DNA of 64,000 nucleotides from Acidobacteriota bacterium (GTDB lineage Bacteria > Acidobacteriota > Terriglobia > Terriglobales > Acidobacteriaceae): contig JAFDVW010000015.1 of assembly GCA_018268755.1 (NCBI GenBank), positions 60,643 to 124,642 of the forward strand. The letters run 5' to 3'. The position numbers and the translations under genes are program-made. Positions 26,823-36,230 of the stretch are shown here, one piece after another. Positions within the stretch are counted from its first letter, which is position 1. Every line of letters starts with the position of its first letter. The notes below the pieces were generated by a model, which saw nothing but the letters and a program-made list of their open reading frames with translations, did no database searches and was not told where the DNA came from.

Positions 26823-27611
26823 TCAGCGAAAGCGCTCGTCGTCCTCATCTGGGGACAATTCCCCGGACAGACCGGAGAGATACATGCCGGGTGTGGTCCC
26901 CGACCAATAGACAAACAGGAACCAGTAGACTGCGGTAAAGGTGGCGGCCGACCCGCAAGTTAAGGCCAACGCCACCGGCCAGGTGGGCAGCTCGCGCGTG
27001 ACCGCCAGAGCCAGCACGGAAAACAGCAATACCGCGGAAACCAGGAAGAGCGCATCCACCAGCCAGGCCAGGCGTTCCGTCGAGAACCAGCGCCCGCCGC
27101 GAAAGGGCACGGCGTCCCGCCAGGACTCGTGGGTTTCTCGTATCCGCAGAGGAAGACGAATCGCAGACACCGGCGCGGAGGAGAACTGCAGTTCCGGAGT
27201 GTCCTCGGCTGTGGCCGCGGTCAACAGGTTTTCGGCGGTAAATGCGTGGTGCGCGCTCTGCAGCAGTTGGGTAAAAATCCAGTCTTTCAAGACCCGCCGT
27301 GTGCCGGTAGAGAGCCCTTCAAAATGCAGGCCGGCTTGCCCACTGCCATCCGCCCAGCACACTCGGCCCTGGGTCTCAACTCGCACTCGCGGATTGAGCA
27401 GATCAAAACGCAGCTGCACTCGTTGCTGCAGCTGCAGGGGCGCCACTGCTTGCAGGGCGAGGCCGCCTTCGCTCAGGTCCCGCAAGATGCCGCCATTGCC
27501 CTGGTCTACCGTGACGTAGGCAAGGCTCTGCATACGATGGCGGGGAAAAGCGCGTAAGGGAGGGGGCGCCTCCTCGGCGGTGGCTACTCCCAGCTCAGAC
27601 CGGAACTCCAT
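26823..27611 (-). CDS. PilZ domain fused to an RDD-like membrane segment
   Basis: A 262-residue protein. The PilZ domain (about residues 20-115) has both RAFPR (RxxxR) and DLSEGG. After a linker, two hydrophobic spans at about 190-210 and 215-238 are flanked by RLAWLVDALFLV and YWSGTTPGMYLSGL. Those flanks look like the start and end of an RDD-family membrane domain (conserved Arg and Asp; TPGK-like motif). The usual RDD has more residues between. The domain arrangement is unusual. It converges on the previous PilZ gene, with 9 bases between. Confidence 0.72.
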   Translation of the reverse strand: MEFRSELGVATAEEAPPPLRAFPRHRMQSLAYVTVDQGNGGILRDLSEGGLALQAVAPLQLQQRVQLRFDLLNPRVRVETQGRVCWADGSGQAGLHFEGLSTGTRRVLKDWIFTQLLQSAHHAFTAENLLTAATAEDTPELQFSSAPVSAIRLPLRIRETHESWRDAVPFRGGRWFSTERLAWLVDALFLVSAVLLFSVLALAVTRELPTWPVALALTCGSAATFTAVYWFLFVYWSGTTPGMYLSGLSGELSPDEDDERFR

Positions 27612-27678
27612 GGAGATATCTTATGTTCCAGGGGGAGGATCGCCTCAGTAACCGCATTGGTTCCGGCTAGAGGCTCCG

Positions 27679-27996
27679 CTAGGAGGCGGACCGGTGCTCT
27701 GCGGGGGGCTCAGGCTGGACGCCCAGGCGTGCCCGCCGGGCGCGGTCCCAGGCAATCAGACGTTGTAAGTCGTAGCTATAGGGACCATAGGCGCAAAAGG
27801 CCCGCTCATCGAACAAGCGCTTCACGCCGCAGCCGGTGCAAACCTGGTAGGAGTGTTCCTGCACTCGAATGGGCCAGCTCATGTGCCGGTGCCAGCAGCC
27901 GCGCAGGAGAAACAAGGCTGCGCCGGCGACTCCCGTGGCCGCCAAGCCCAAAGACCACCACAAACCCGACTTCTTTTTCTGCTCACTCACGACCAC
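27679..27996 (-). CDS. Small membrane-anchored CxxC protein
   Basis: A 105-residue protein with one membrane span (about residues 12-32), a short His/Trp-rich stretch, then VCTGCG and a third Cys (FCAYGPYSYDL). A single CxxC plus one Cys could bind zinc or form a disulfide. The tail is basic and then low-complexity. GTG starts at 27996 and 27990 are both possible. No family is recognised. Confidence 0.6.
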   Translation of the reverse strand: MVVSEQKKKSGLWWSLGLAATGVAGAALFLLRGCWHRHMSWPIRVQEHSYQVCTGCGVKRLFDERAFCAYGPYSYDLQRLIAWDRARRARLGVQPEPPAEHRSAS

Positions 27997-28282
27997 AGAC
28001 CTAAGTACTTATTATCCATAAGGATACGCTGATTGCAGACAAAAAGCAAGCCAGCCCGCAGGAACTGCCTCAGGCTTGGGGCAGCAATACTTACCAAAGA
28101 GCAGCAGCCCACTTCCCACCTTCGTGCGTGCGAGAGTATTGCTCTTGGGCATAAACCCTTGTAACGTATGGGAGTTGCCCGATTCTTGGGTACGGCGTCC
28201 CCGCAGACCGCTCCTCCATGCCGGCCGGTAATCGATGATGTGGAAAACTTAGATCGGTGGAACCGAAGCTTTTAGCAGCCGT
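27997..28282. other. Intergenic region before the GAF-amidase gene
   Basis: No ORF with gene-like features. It contains a small 5-bp hairpin at 28013-28026 (TATCC, ATAA, GGATA). Promoters of both divergent neighbours must lie here, but no clear -35/-10 pair was found. Confidence 0.3.
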
Positions 28283-30565
28283 ATGAGCGCAAACCCCAAT
28301 CAAGCCAGTGCGGGTCTGGAGAATCTCTCGCGGGAATCCACGCCTGTTTCAGGATCGCAGCCGGCTCCGCCCTCCGGGCGAGAGGCCTTGCAGGCGCTTC
28401 TGGCCTTCTCTTCCTTGCAGGAACAAATTCGCCAGCGCAGGGCCCGCGAAGCACGCAGCGGACGCACCCTCAGCTCGGACGATGTTTGGGAGCTGGAGGA
28501 GTTCGTACTCGACGAAGTGCTGCATCTGGTCGCCGAGCGCGCCATGGCCATCACCGACGCTGACGGCATCGCCATTGCCTTGGGCGAAGGCGACGCCATT
28601 ATCTGCCGTGCCTCGGTGGGAGATATTGCCCCGGATCCAGGGGCCCGGCTGAACCCACAATCGGGATTTTCCGGCGCCTGTTTCCGTAGCGGGCAGATCA
28701 TTCGTTGCGACGACGCGGAAACCGACCCGCGTGTGGACGTAAAAGCTTGCCGTCGTCTGGAAACCCGCTCCATGGTGGCGGTGCCGCTGCTGGGACAGCA
28801 AAGCGTCATCGGCGTCATCGAGGCCTTTTCGCACGATGCCTATGCCTTCAATGATAGCGATGTGCGCAGTCTGAGCCTGCTGGCGGAACTGATTCTGGCG
28901 GCCATGCGCCCCGAAGAAGAAGATCGCATGGCGGAAATCTCGCGGCGGGTGAATGCCGATGCCGGGGAGATTCCTCCGCCCGCGAATGCCGCTTCCTCCC
29001 AGCCGGCGGGAAAAGAAGCTGGGGTGGCGGCTTCCCCGCTGGAGGAAACAGCGGCCGCAACTGAAGCCGCGGAGACAGCGCTGGCGGAAAGTCTGGCGGC
29101 CGAAGCGGCCCTTGCGCCCATCGCGGAACCGGAAACCCGCCCTGCGGTTGAGGAAGCACCCGAACCTCTCGCAGCGGAGAACGAACCACCGATATTTTCG
29201 CAAGAACCTCACTCCCCGTCTTCCCGGCCGGGTTTGTGGGTCGTCTTGCTTTTGGCAGTGATCGCGCTGGGACTGGGCGTATGGGTGTGGTGGAAGATCC
29301 AGCACAAGAACACCGCGGCCCTGCCGCCGGCACAAGTCGTGACGCCTCCGCCGGCCATCGCACCACCGCTTACGGCGGGAAATTCCCCGGAAACGAAAAG
29401 TCCGGCGCCATCTTCCGCCAAGAGCAATCTGCCCCTGGTGACGGGCGTGCGCCACTGGTCTTCGCCGGACAGCAGCACCGTCGTGATCGACCTGGAAGAC
29501 CAGGTGAACTATGAGGCCCACCGCCTGAGCAATCCCGAGCGCATTTACTTCGATCTGCCCGAGACGGCGCTCTCCGCCAGCTGGTCTGGCCGGACGGTGG
29601 AAATCGACGACGGCCTGCTGCAGCGGGTTCGCGTGGCCCAGCCCGCGGAAGGCACCACGCGCATTGTGCTGGAAACCAAAGCAGCAGCGGACTATTCCGT
29701 CAGCCTAGAACAGAATCCCTATCGCCTGGTGGTGGAAGTGCGCAAGGCGGGCAGCAAACCACAGGCCAAGTCCCGAGTCGATCTTTTTGCCCCGGCGGTC
29801 CCGGCGGTAACGGCGCGAGCGACACCCGCGCTGCCGCAAAGTTCCGGGACGCAACCCCGCCTGCACGCGGCAAAATTCAGCATCGTGTTGGATGCCGGCC
29901 ACGGCGGCTGGGACCTGGGCACAGTCGGCAGGAAAGGCTTGCTGGAAAAGGATCTGGTCCTCGATATCGTGGCCCGCCTGGGATCGCTGGTGGAAAAACG
30001 GCTGGGCGGAGATGTGGTTTACACTCGCCAAGACGACACTTATATCCCGCTGGAGCGGCGCACCGAGATCGCCAATCTCGCAGATGCGGACCTGTTCGTC
30101 TCCATCCACGCCAACTACAGCGACTCCTCCACGGCCCGCGGGGTCGAGACTTATTACACGAATACTTACTCCTCGATTCGCGCCCGCACTCCGGAAACCA
30201 AAAATTCCATGCAGGTACAGAATGTCGACTGGACCAACGTTGACCTGCGGAACAAGGTTTTGGAGTCGCGCAAGCTTGCCGCCAGCGTGCAACAGGAGTT
30301 GTACGGCCGCCTGGCGGCGAAGAGCCCCGGCCTGCGCAATCGGGGCGTAAAGGAAGCATCGTACGTGGTGCTCACCGGCACAACCATGCCGGCCGTGCTG
30401 GCGGAAGTCTCCTTTGTCAGCAGCCCCACCGATGAAGCGGCCCTGCAGAACCCGACCTATCGTCAGCAGATTGCCGAAGCCCTCTATAAGGGCATCGCCC
30501 GCTACGTGGAAGCCTCTCACCACGACAAGATCGCCACCGCCTCCAGCCACCTTGGCGGGCGCTAA
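28283..30565 (+). CDS. GAF domain - membrane span - AMIN - N-acetylmuramoyl-L-alanine amidase fusion
   Basis: A 760-residue protein with an unusual layout. Residues about 60-215 form a GAF sensor domain. A Pro/Ala/Glu-rich linker follows, and one membrane span lies at about 317-339. An AMIN domain is at about 382-475 (peptidoglycan/septal targeting in AmiC-like amidases). An amidase_3 domain runs from about 531 to 745 with zinc ligands in VLDAGHGGWDLG, EIANLADADLFVSIHAN and the catalytic Glu in AEVSFVSSP. The topology implies a cytoplasmic GAF sensor and a periplasmic peptidoglycan hydrolase. The gene stands alone, with divergent neighbours on both sides. Confidence 0.88.
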   Translation: MSANPNQASAGLENLSRESTPVSGSQPAPPSGREALQALLAFSSLQEQIRQRRAREARSGRTLSSDDVWELEEFVLDEVLHLVAERAMAITDADGIAIALGEGDAIICRASVGDIAPDPGARLNPQSGFSGACFRSGQIIRCDDAETDPRVDVKACRRLETRSMVAVPLLGQQSVIGVIEAFSHDAYAFNDSDVRSLSLLAELILAAMRPEEEDRMAEISRRVNADAGEIPPPANAASSQPAGKEAGVAASPLEETAAATEAAETALAESLAAEAALAPIAEPETRPAVEEAPEPLAAENEPPIFSQEPHSPSSRPGLWVVLLLAVIALGLGVWVWWKIQHKNTAALPPAQVVTPPPAIAPPLTAGNSPETKSPAPSSAKSNLPLVTGVRHWSSPDSSTVVIDLEDQVNYEAHRLSNPERIYFDLPETALSASWSGRTVEIDDGLLQRVRVAQPAEGTTRIVLETKAAADYSVSLEQNPYRLVVEVRKAGSKPQAKSRVDLFAPAVPAVTARATPALPQSSGTQPRLHAAKFSIVLDAGHGGWDLGTVGRKGLLEKDLVLDIVARLGSLVEKRLGGDVVYTRQDDTYIPLERRTEIANLADADLFVSIHANYSDSSTARGVETYYTNTYSSIRARTPETKNSMQVQNVDWTNVDLRNKVLESRKLAASVQQELYGRLAAKSPGLRNRGVKEASYVVLTGTTMPAVLAEVSFVSSPTDEAALQNPTYRQQIAEALYKGIARYVEASHHDKIATASSHLGGR

Positions 30566-30677
30566 GTCCGTTTCCTGACTTTTGCTCTGCTGGTACTTGC
30601 GCGCCGGGGGCGAAAGATCGCAGGAGTTCTGCTGCTTTCGCCCGGAACATACTTGCGCAACCGGAATGGATGCGGGA

Positions 30678-32777
30678 TTACTCGCCCACCCCGCCATACT
30701 TCTTCAACCACTTCAACTCCTCCCGCACTTTGATCTTGCCGTGCCAGGGGTTCTTGGCCAGAGAATGGCCTTCGCCGGGGAAGATCAGCAGGTTGTTGGG
30801 GATGCCCAGGTTGTGCAAAGCGTGCTCCAGCAGATAATTCTCCAGCACCGCTACGCGGATGTCGTCGGAGCCGCCCACCATGTGGGTTGGCGTCTTCACG
30901 TTCTGGACGAAGTAAATGGCCGCTTCGTCGTGATAGCGCTGGGCTGCTTGCCAGGGCAAGCCGCCCAGGAAGTAGACATCGTCGAAGGTGGTATCGTCGT
31001 TGCCCCAGTTGGCCACATGCTCGACAGCGCCTGCTCCGGTCACCGCCGCCTTAAAGCGCGTGGTCTGGGTAATGAGCCAATTGGTCATGTAGCCGCCGTA
31101 ACTGTAGCCGCCGATAGCCAGCCGATTCGGGTCGGCCATGCCATCTTTCACCAGCGCATCCACGCCGGCGAGAATGTCTTTGCCGGGACGGGAGACAATC
31201 TGGGGCACAATTTCGGTGAGGAATTTATCTCCGTAGCCGGTTGAGCCGCGATAATTCGGCTCAAACACCAGCCAGCCCGCGTTGGCCGCCAGGCGGTCCC
31301 ACTGGTACCAATCCATTTCGAAATGATTGCCATCGGCGTCGGCGGGACCGCCGTGGATAAAGACAAAGACGGGCAGGTTCTTGGCCTCAAACTGTCCCGG
31401 CGGATACATCAGCATGCCCTCGACCGTAGTGCCGTCTTCGGCCTGCCAGCGATAGGGCTTGCCTTTGGGCAGATCGCGCTCCAGGTACAGCTTATTGAAG
31501 GAAGTGATGGGTTGAGCGGAGGCCAGCTGCGCGGCATCCTGGGCCAGATAGACTTCCGTCGGCTTCTCGAGGGTGGAATGCAGGAAGAGAAATTTCGGGG
31601 AGTTTTCCGCAGTGGCAATGGTTTCGTAGGTTCCCGTCCAGCCATTCAGCTTGCGGAAGGAATCCGCCGGCTTACTCGCCGAATACATGGCCACTTCCGT
31701 GCCCAGCCGTCCCGCGAGCAACACGCCGTTCGCCGTGACGGCATAGCCGGTGACCGCTCCAAGAAAGTCCTTGCCCCATAGCTCAATCGCGCCGCTTTGC
31801 GTGTTGATCCAGTAAAGATGTGGTTGTAAATCGCGATATTTGCCGAAAACATCGGTCTCGGCCGAGAAGAAAAGATGCTGATTGTCCGGGGCCCAGCGAA
31901 TCGCGTTCTCCACCCCTTCGTTGTTGGTAAGACGCCGCGGGGACAGGCTTGCGGAAGCTGCGGCCAGATCCACCAGGTACAGCTCGAATTCTCCTACCAT
32001 CTCGCTGCGCTGCGAGACCGACTCAGAGACAAATGCCAGCTTCTTGCCATCCGGAGAGATGGCAAGCTGTCCCACCCGCCAAGGAGTATTCGCCACCAGG
32101 CGCGAGCCGGGGGTGGCGTCGGAAACGTCTTCCGCATCATCCGCCGGCGTGACACCGGCGGTGGCATTGCGCGCCTGCGCCGTCGCTACCTCAATGCTAT
32201 AAATCACATCGGAGCGCTCGGAGGCGCGGTATTGCTCGGTGTCCTTCCACTCCTTCTTGTAGTCGTCCTTCTGCTTCTTGGTCCAGGGCATCCGGATCGC
32301 GTAATAGAGGGATTGCGAATCGCGGGACCAGGCAAAGGCATGGACATCCTCCTCGCCGCGGGTCACCGGAAAGGCTTCGCCTCCACTGACCGGAAGAAGA
32401 TAAATCTGGGCGGCCGCCTCGTCCTTGGCATCGCCGGAATCCCCATCTTTTCCGCTGGAAACTTTACGGTCGGAGAGAAAGGCGATCCACTTTCCGTCCG
32501 GCGACCACTGCGGGTCGCTATCGTGGCCGGACTGCGTCAGCTGCACCAGCTTGCCATCGCGATAGAGCCAGAGATCGGTGCGGAAGATGCTCTGGTCCCA
32601 ATCGGCGCGCTCCACGGCGACCACCGCCTGCGTGCCGTCCGGCGAGAGCTTAAGACTGGTGAATCCTGCCGAGTTGAAAAACTCGTCCAGGGTGACTTTG
32701 GGCTTGTCAGCAGCCAACACCGAGACAAAACACAGGACAACAAAAAGAGCGGCGCAGAGCGCTTTGCGAAGATTCAT
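30678..32777 (-). CDS. Exported S9 family prolyl-oligopeptidase-like peptidase
   Basis: A 699-residue serine peptidase with a signal peptide (residues 1-21). A seven-bladed WD40-like beta-propeller spans about 40-420, and the alpha/beta hydrolase domain follows. The nucleophile is in GGYSYGGYM (GxSxGG), and the catalytic His is near the C-terminus in FPGEGHSL. Likely acylaminoacyl- or dipeptidyl-peptidase activity on oligopeptides in the periplasm. Confidence 0.9.
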   Translation of the reverse strand: MNLRKALCAALFVVLCFVSVLAADKPKVTLDEFFNSAGFTSLKLSPDGTQAVVAVERADWDQSIFRTDLWLYRDGKLVQLTQSGHDSDPQWSPDGKWIAFLSDRKVSSGKDGDSGDAKDEAAAQIYLLPVSGGEAFPVTRGEEDVHAFAWSRDSQSLYYAIRMPWTKKQKDDYKKEWKDTEQYRASERSDVIYSIEVATAQARNATAGVTPADDAEDVSDATPGSRLVANTPWRVGQLAISPDGKKLAFVSESVSQRSEMVGEFELYLVDLAAASASLSPRRLTNNEGVENAIRWAPDNQHLFFSAETDVFGKYRDLQPHLYWINTQSGAIELWGKDFLGAVTGYAVTANGVLLAGRLGTEVAMYSASKPADSFRKLNGWTGTYETIATAENSPKFLFLHSTLEKPTEVYLAQDAAQLASAQPITSFNKLYLERDLPKGKPYRWQAEDGTTVEGMLMYPPGQFEAKNLPVFVFIHGGPADADGNHFEMDWYQWDRLAANAGWLVFEPNYRGSTGYGDKFLTEIVPQIVSRPGKDILAGVDALVKDGMADPNRLAIGGYSYGGYMTNWLITQTTRFKAAVTGAGAVEHVANWGNDDTTFDDVYFLGGLPWQAAQRYHDEAAIYFVQNVKTPTHMVGGSDDIRVAVLENYLLEHALHNLGIPNNLLIFPGEGHSLAKNPWHGKIKVREELKWLKKYGGVGE

Positions 32778-32914
32778 AAGCCTTCAGCTTGCTGGGATGA
32801 AACTGGGTCCATTCCTTCTACACCACGAGCAAACGCTTCGGCAAATGATGTGCGACCGCAGGTCATAGCTTCCACAGCAGGCCGGAGAAGCCGCGAATCG
32901 TTGAGGGGGGAAAT

Positions 32915-33517
32915 TTAGTGGGCAGGCTCCGCGCTCTTGAGCGCATCGTCGAGCCCTTGCAGACTCTTCGGGGCCGCGCCTTCCAGCAAGCGCCAGCCGT
33001 CGTCGTAGTGGGAGAAGCCTACCGTCGAGGCATATTGCACATCCCCGGCATAAAGGGCGGAGCCCACCTCATTGAGCGGCACCCACTTCCAGAGAAAGTC
33101 CACATCCGCTGTGCTGCCCTCTTTGCGGATGCCGGTGATGGCCACCAGTTCGCGGCGGGCCACCGGCACGCTGAAGTAGCGGGTCGCGGCAGCGGTGCTG
33201 GGCAGAAGGTCACGGAAGGCATCCACGCCCAGCGGGCTCAGGATCACGTCCCAGCAGGGAGGCGGGCCAATCTCCGGCGGGCAGGCCGTGCTGGTAGCGG
33301 TGATCCACCCTCGGCGCTGCAACACCAGATACTCCGGCGAGATGTAGTCCCGGTTGGCGATGGTGCCGGTGCGCAGCCAGAACTGCTGCTGGGCCTTGAA
33401 GGTGTCAGAACCGGCAATCAGCGTGCCCGCCAACCGCCGCGTAAGGAAATCCCGCGGCGAACAGGAAAGCGTGCTGCCCAACAGCGCCAGTTGCACGAGG
33501 ATCAGAAATTTCCGCAT
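32915..33517 (-). CDS. Putative lipoprotein of unknown function
   Basis: A 200-residue protein with a lipoprotein signal (KFLILVQLALLGSTLSC, Cys at about 18). The body has no recognised enzymatic motif. The ATG at 33517 starts the signal; the longer frame upstream to 33748 covers the amrS 3' end and is not supported. It lies 20 bases downstream of amrS on the same strand, so they may be one transcript. Confidence 0.7.
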   Translation of the reverse strand: MRKFLILVQLALLGSTLSCSPRDFLTRRLAGTLIAGSDTFKAQQQFWLRTGTIANRDYISPEYLVLQRRGWITATSTACPPEIGPPPCWDVILSPLGVDAFRDLLPSTAAATRYFSVPVARRELVAITGIRKEGSTADVDFLWKWVPLNEVGSALYAGDVQYASTVGFSHYDDGWRLLEGAAPKSLQGLDDALKSAEPAH

Positions 33518-33537
33518 CGTGGCATGACCTGCGAATA

Positions 33538-34662
33538 CTAGTTGTGGATTGTAACTAAATGCGGGCGAGCTTGGGGCAAGAAAGGACGCTGGGTGATCTG
33601 ACCTCGAAACTGGGCGTCCCAGCGGCCCGGCAGCGGGGTCTGGCAGGAGGGACAGCAGCCCTCGGCAGTGATGGCGTACTTCGCGATGAAGTACCCTTGC
33701 CTTTCGATCAGCGTAAGGCCGCACTGGACACAGCGGGTGTTCTCCCACTCTCCCACTTGTCCAGGCACGTTGCCGGCATAGATATAACGCAGACCGGCCT
33801 GTTGGCCCAATTCCACGGCGCGCAGCAGGTCTTCCGGCGAGGTGTCACGCGGGCCGTCCATTTTGTAGTCCTGATGGAAGGCGGTAACGTGCCAGGGAAT
33901 ATGGGGCGAGACTCCAGCAAGAAACTCGGTAAGTCCACGCAGCTCCTGCTCTGAATCGTTGAATCCCGGAATCAGCAGGGTCACGATCTCCAGCCACACG
34001 CCCATAGCGTGCAGGCCACGGATAGTTTCCAGGATCGGTCCGATGCGTCCACCCAGCTCATGATAGCGGCGGTCATCAAAGCTCTTGAGATCGACCTTGT
34101 AGAGGTCGATCCAGGGATGCAAATATTCCAGGACCTGAGGCGTACCATTGCCGTTCGAAACGAACCCCGTCTTCAAACCGGCGGCCCTGGCCTCTTTGAA
34201 CACGGCCACGGCCCATTCGCTGGTGATGAGCGGCTCGTTATAGGTGCTGACCAATACACGAGCTCCCTGCCGCACCGCATCCTGCACCAGGACTTCCGGG
34301 GCCGCAGCCAGGGGAGGCGAAACCGCGTTGGGATCGCGCAGGGCCTGCGAGGTCACCCAATTCTGACAATAGGCGCAGTGCAGGTCGCAGCCCAGCATGC
34401 CAAAGCTATAGGCCAGTGCCCCAGGATAGGCGTGAAAAAAGGGCTTCTTCTCGATAGGGTCGCATTGCACGCCCGCCACGTAGCCCCAGGGGACATAGAG
34501 CTTGCCTCCCTGATTGAAGCGGACCTTGCAGACTCCCACCTGGCCTTCAGGAATGGGACAGGCATGGCCGCAGGCGAAACAACGCACGCGCTGGCGGTCG
34601 AGCTTCTCATACAAATCGCCTTCGCGGACGTTCTGATGGAGAATGTCGCGGAGCCCCGGCAC
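33538..34662 (-). CDS. amrS: AmmeMemoRadiSam system radical SAM enzyme (AmrS)
   Basis: A 374-residue radical SAM protein. It has two N-terminal Cys pairs (RCFACGHACPIPEGQVGVC, about residues 27-45), then the cluster motif CDLHCAYC (CxxxCxxC). A C-terminal zinc-ribbon-like segment carries CVQCG and CCPSCQ. This domain order matches AmrS, the radical SAM partner of Memo and AMMECR1 domain proteins. Neither partner gene is in the window. Function of the system is not firmly known. Confidence 0.88.
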   Translation of the reverse strand: MPGLRDILHQNVREGDLYEKLDRQRVRCFACGHACPIPEGQVGVCKVRFNQGGKLYVPWGYVAGVQCDPIEKKPFFHAYPGALAYSFGMLGCDLHCAYCQNWVTSQALRDPNAVSPPLAAAPEVLVQDAVRQGARVLVSTYNEPLITSEWAVAVFKEARAAGLKTGFVSNGNGTPQVLEYLHPWIDLYKVDLKSFDDRRYHELGGRIGPILETIRGLHAMGVWLEIVTLLIPGFNDSEQELRGLTEFLAGVSPHIPWHVTAFHQDYKMDGPRDTSPEDLLRAVELGQQAGLRYIYAGNVPGQVGEWENTRCVQCGLTLIERQGYFIAKYAITAEGCCPSCQTPLPGRWDAQFRGQITQRPFLPQARPHLVTIHN

Positions 34663-34718
34663 GGAAGCCTCCCCGTTTATTTTAGTCCCGCGCGAAGAGC
34701 CCCAAGCAAACTATTGCT

Positions 34719-36152
34719 CTACCGCACCTCGACTTTTTGCATCCACTGCGCCACCTGCACGTTCCAGCCCAATTCCTTGGCCATGAGGTCGCGCAGTTGT
34801 GAAGAAGCGGCCGGCTCGCCATGCACCAGGTAGGTCGATCCCGGCTTTTTGGTAAAAGTGCGCAGCCATTGCAGCAACTCCGGCGGATCGGCGTGGTCGC
34901 TGAACTGCTCGAAGGCCGCGATCTGGGCACGAATGGGAATGATCTCGCCGAAGATTTTGACTTCCGTGGCCCCGCTCTTGATGGTGGCGCCGCGCGTGCC
35001 CGGGGCCTGAAATCCAATGAAGATCACGGTATTGCGCGGATCGGGCAGGCGCTGCGCCAGATGGTGCTGGATGCGCCCCCCGGTAACCATGCCGCTCGAT
35101 GAAATGATGATGCAGGGATAGCGGCTGTCATTGATCTTCTTGGATTCCGCCGGAGTCAGCGCGAAGGTAAAGCCCTCCCATTGCAACGGGGAACCGTATT
35201 TCTCCACAAACTCGCGGGTCGCGTCGGTGTACTCCTCGGTGTGTTTGAGGAAGATGTCCACCGCCTTGATGGCCATGGGGCTGTCGCAAAATACCGGCAC
35301 GCGCGGAATCTGCCCCTTCTCCATCATGTCCTTGAGGATGAACACGAATTTCTGGGTGCGCTCTACCGCGAAAGCCGGGACCACTACACTGCCCCCCCGC
35401 CTGACCGTCTGCGAGATAGTCGCGGCCAGCGCCGGGCGCGGATCTTCGGTGGGATGCTGGCGATTACCGTAGGTGGATTCCATAACGACGACGTCAGCCG
35501 TCTCGCCTTCCTGCGGTCCCGAGCGCACCACCTTTCCCGGAGCAATCTCGTGGTTGCGCACCCGGCCGATGTCCCCACTGAACAGCAGGCGGCGGGCCTG
35601 CCCGTTGGTCTGCAACGTGACCTCCGCCATGCAGGAGCCCAGAATGTGGGCGGCGCGCACAAAGCGGAAGGAAAGTTCCGGACTCAATTGCACCGTTTCC
35701 TCCACCTGCACGGGACGAAATAATTTGAGCGACTCTTCCGCCTCCTCCAGTGTGTAGAGCGGCAGGGCCGGGGTGTGTTTCGACTTTTTGATCTTGTTAT
35801 AGAAGGCCGCGTCTTCTTCCTGCAGGTGGCCGGAATCGGGAAGAATGATGCCGCACAAATCGATGGTCGCCGAGGTCGCGTAAATAGGGCCGTGAAAGCC
35901 GCACTTCACCAGGCGAGGAATCCAGCCACAGTGGTCGAGATGGGCATGGGTGAGGATCACGGCGTCGATCTCTTTGGCCGGGATGGGCGGGTCCTGCCAG
36001 TTGCGCTCCCGCCATTCCTTCTGTCCCTGGAACATGCCGCAATCCACCAGCGCCTGAAATCCCTGTTTTCCGTTGAAATCGAAAGAGGTGTTGATGAGGT
36101 GTTTGGAGCCGGTGACGGTTCCCGCCGCGCCCAGAAATTGAATGTAAGCCAA
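34719..36152 (-). CDS. Metallo-beta-lactamase/beta-CASP family ribonuclease-like protein
   Basis: A 477-residue zinc hydrolase. The metal-binding HAHLDHCG (about residues 68-75) and further His/Asp ligands are present. The beta-CASP domain has ESTYGNRQHP and ISSSGMVTGGRIQHHL, and the C-terminal RMM-type motif lies in FSDHADPPELLQWL and VHGEPAASSQLRD. This is the CPSF73-like bacterial group often annotated as RNA-specificity metallo-hydrolase. It probably cleaves RNA; substrate unknown. Confidence 0.88.
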   Translation of the reverse strand: MAYIQFLGAAGTVTGSKHLINTSFDFNGKQGFQALVDCGMFQGQKEWRERNWQDPPIPAKEIDAVILTHAHLDHCGWIPRLVKCGFHGPIYATSATIDLCGIILPDSGHLQEEDAAFYNKIKKSKHTPALPLYTLEEAEESLKLFRPVQVEETVQLSPELSFRFVRAAHILGSCMAEVTLQTNGQARRLLFSGDIGRVRNHEIAPGKVVRSGPQEGETADVVVMESTYGNRQHPTEDPRPALAATISQTVRRGGSVVVPAFAVERTQKFVFILKDMMEKGQIPRVPVFCDSPMAIKAVDIFLKHTEEYTDATREFVEKYGSPLQWEGFTFALTPAESKKINDSRYPCIIISSSGMVTGGRIQHHLAQRLPDPRNTVIFIGFQAPGTRGATIKSGATEVKIFGEIIPIRAQIAAFEQFSDHADPPELLQWLRTFTKKPGSTYLVHGEPAASSQLRDLMAKELGWNVQVAQWMQKVEVR

Positions 36153-36230
36153 GCATCCTCCGCGGACTGAAATGAATTTTGCCTCTGTCCTATGCCGGCC
36201 GCGCGTGAGAACGCGCGCCCAGCGAGAACT

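Noticed and set aside
31875..32918. A 347-codon plus-strand frame across the S9 peptidase gene
   Set aside because: Shadow of the S9 gene in the opposite strand; no domain and no RBS.
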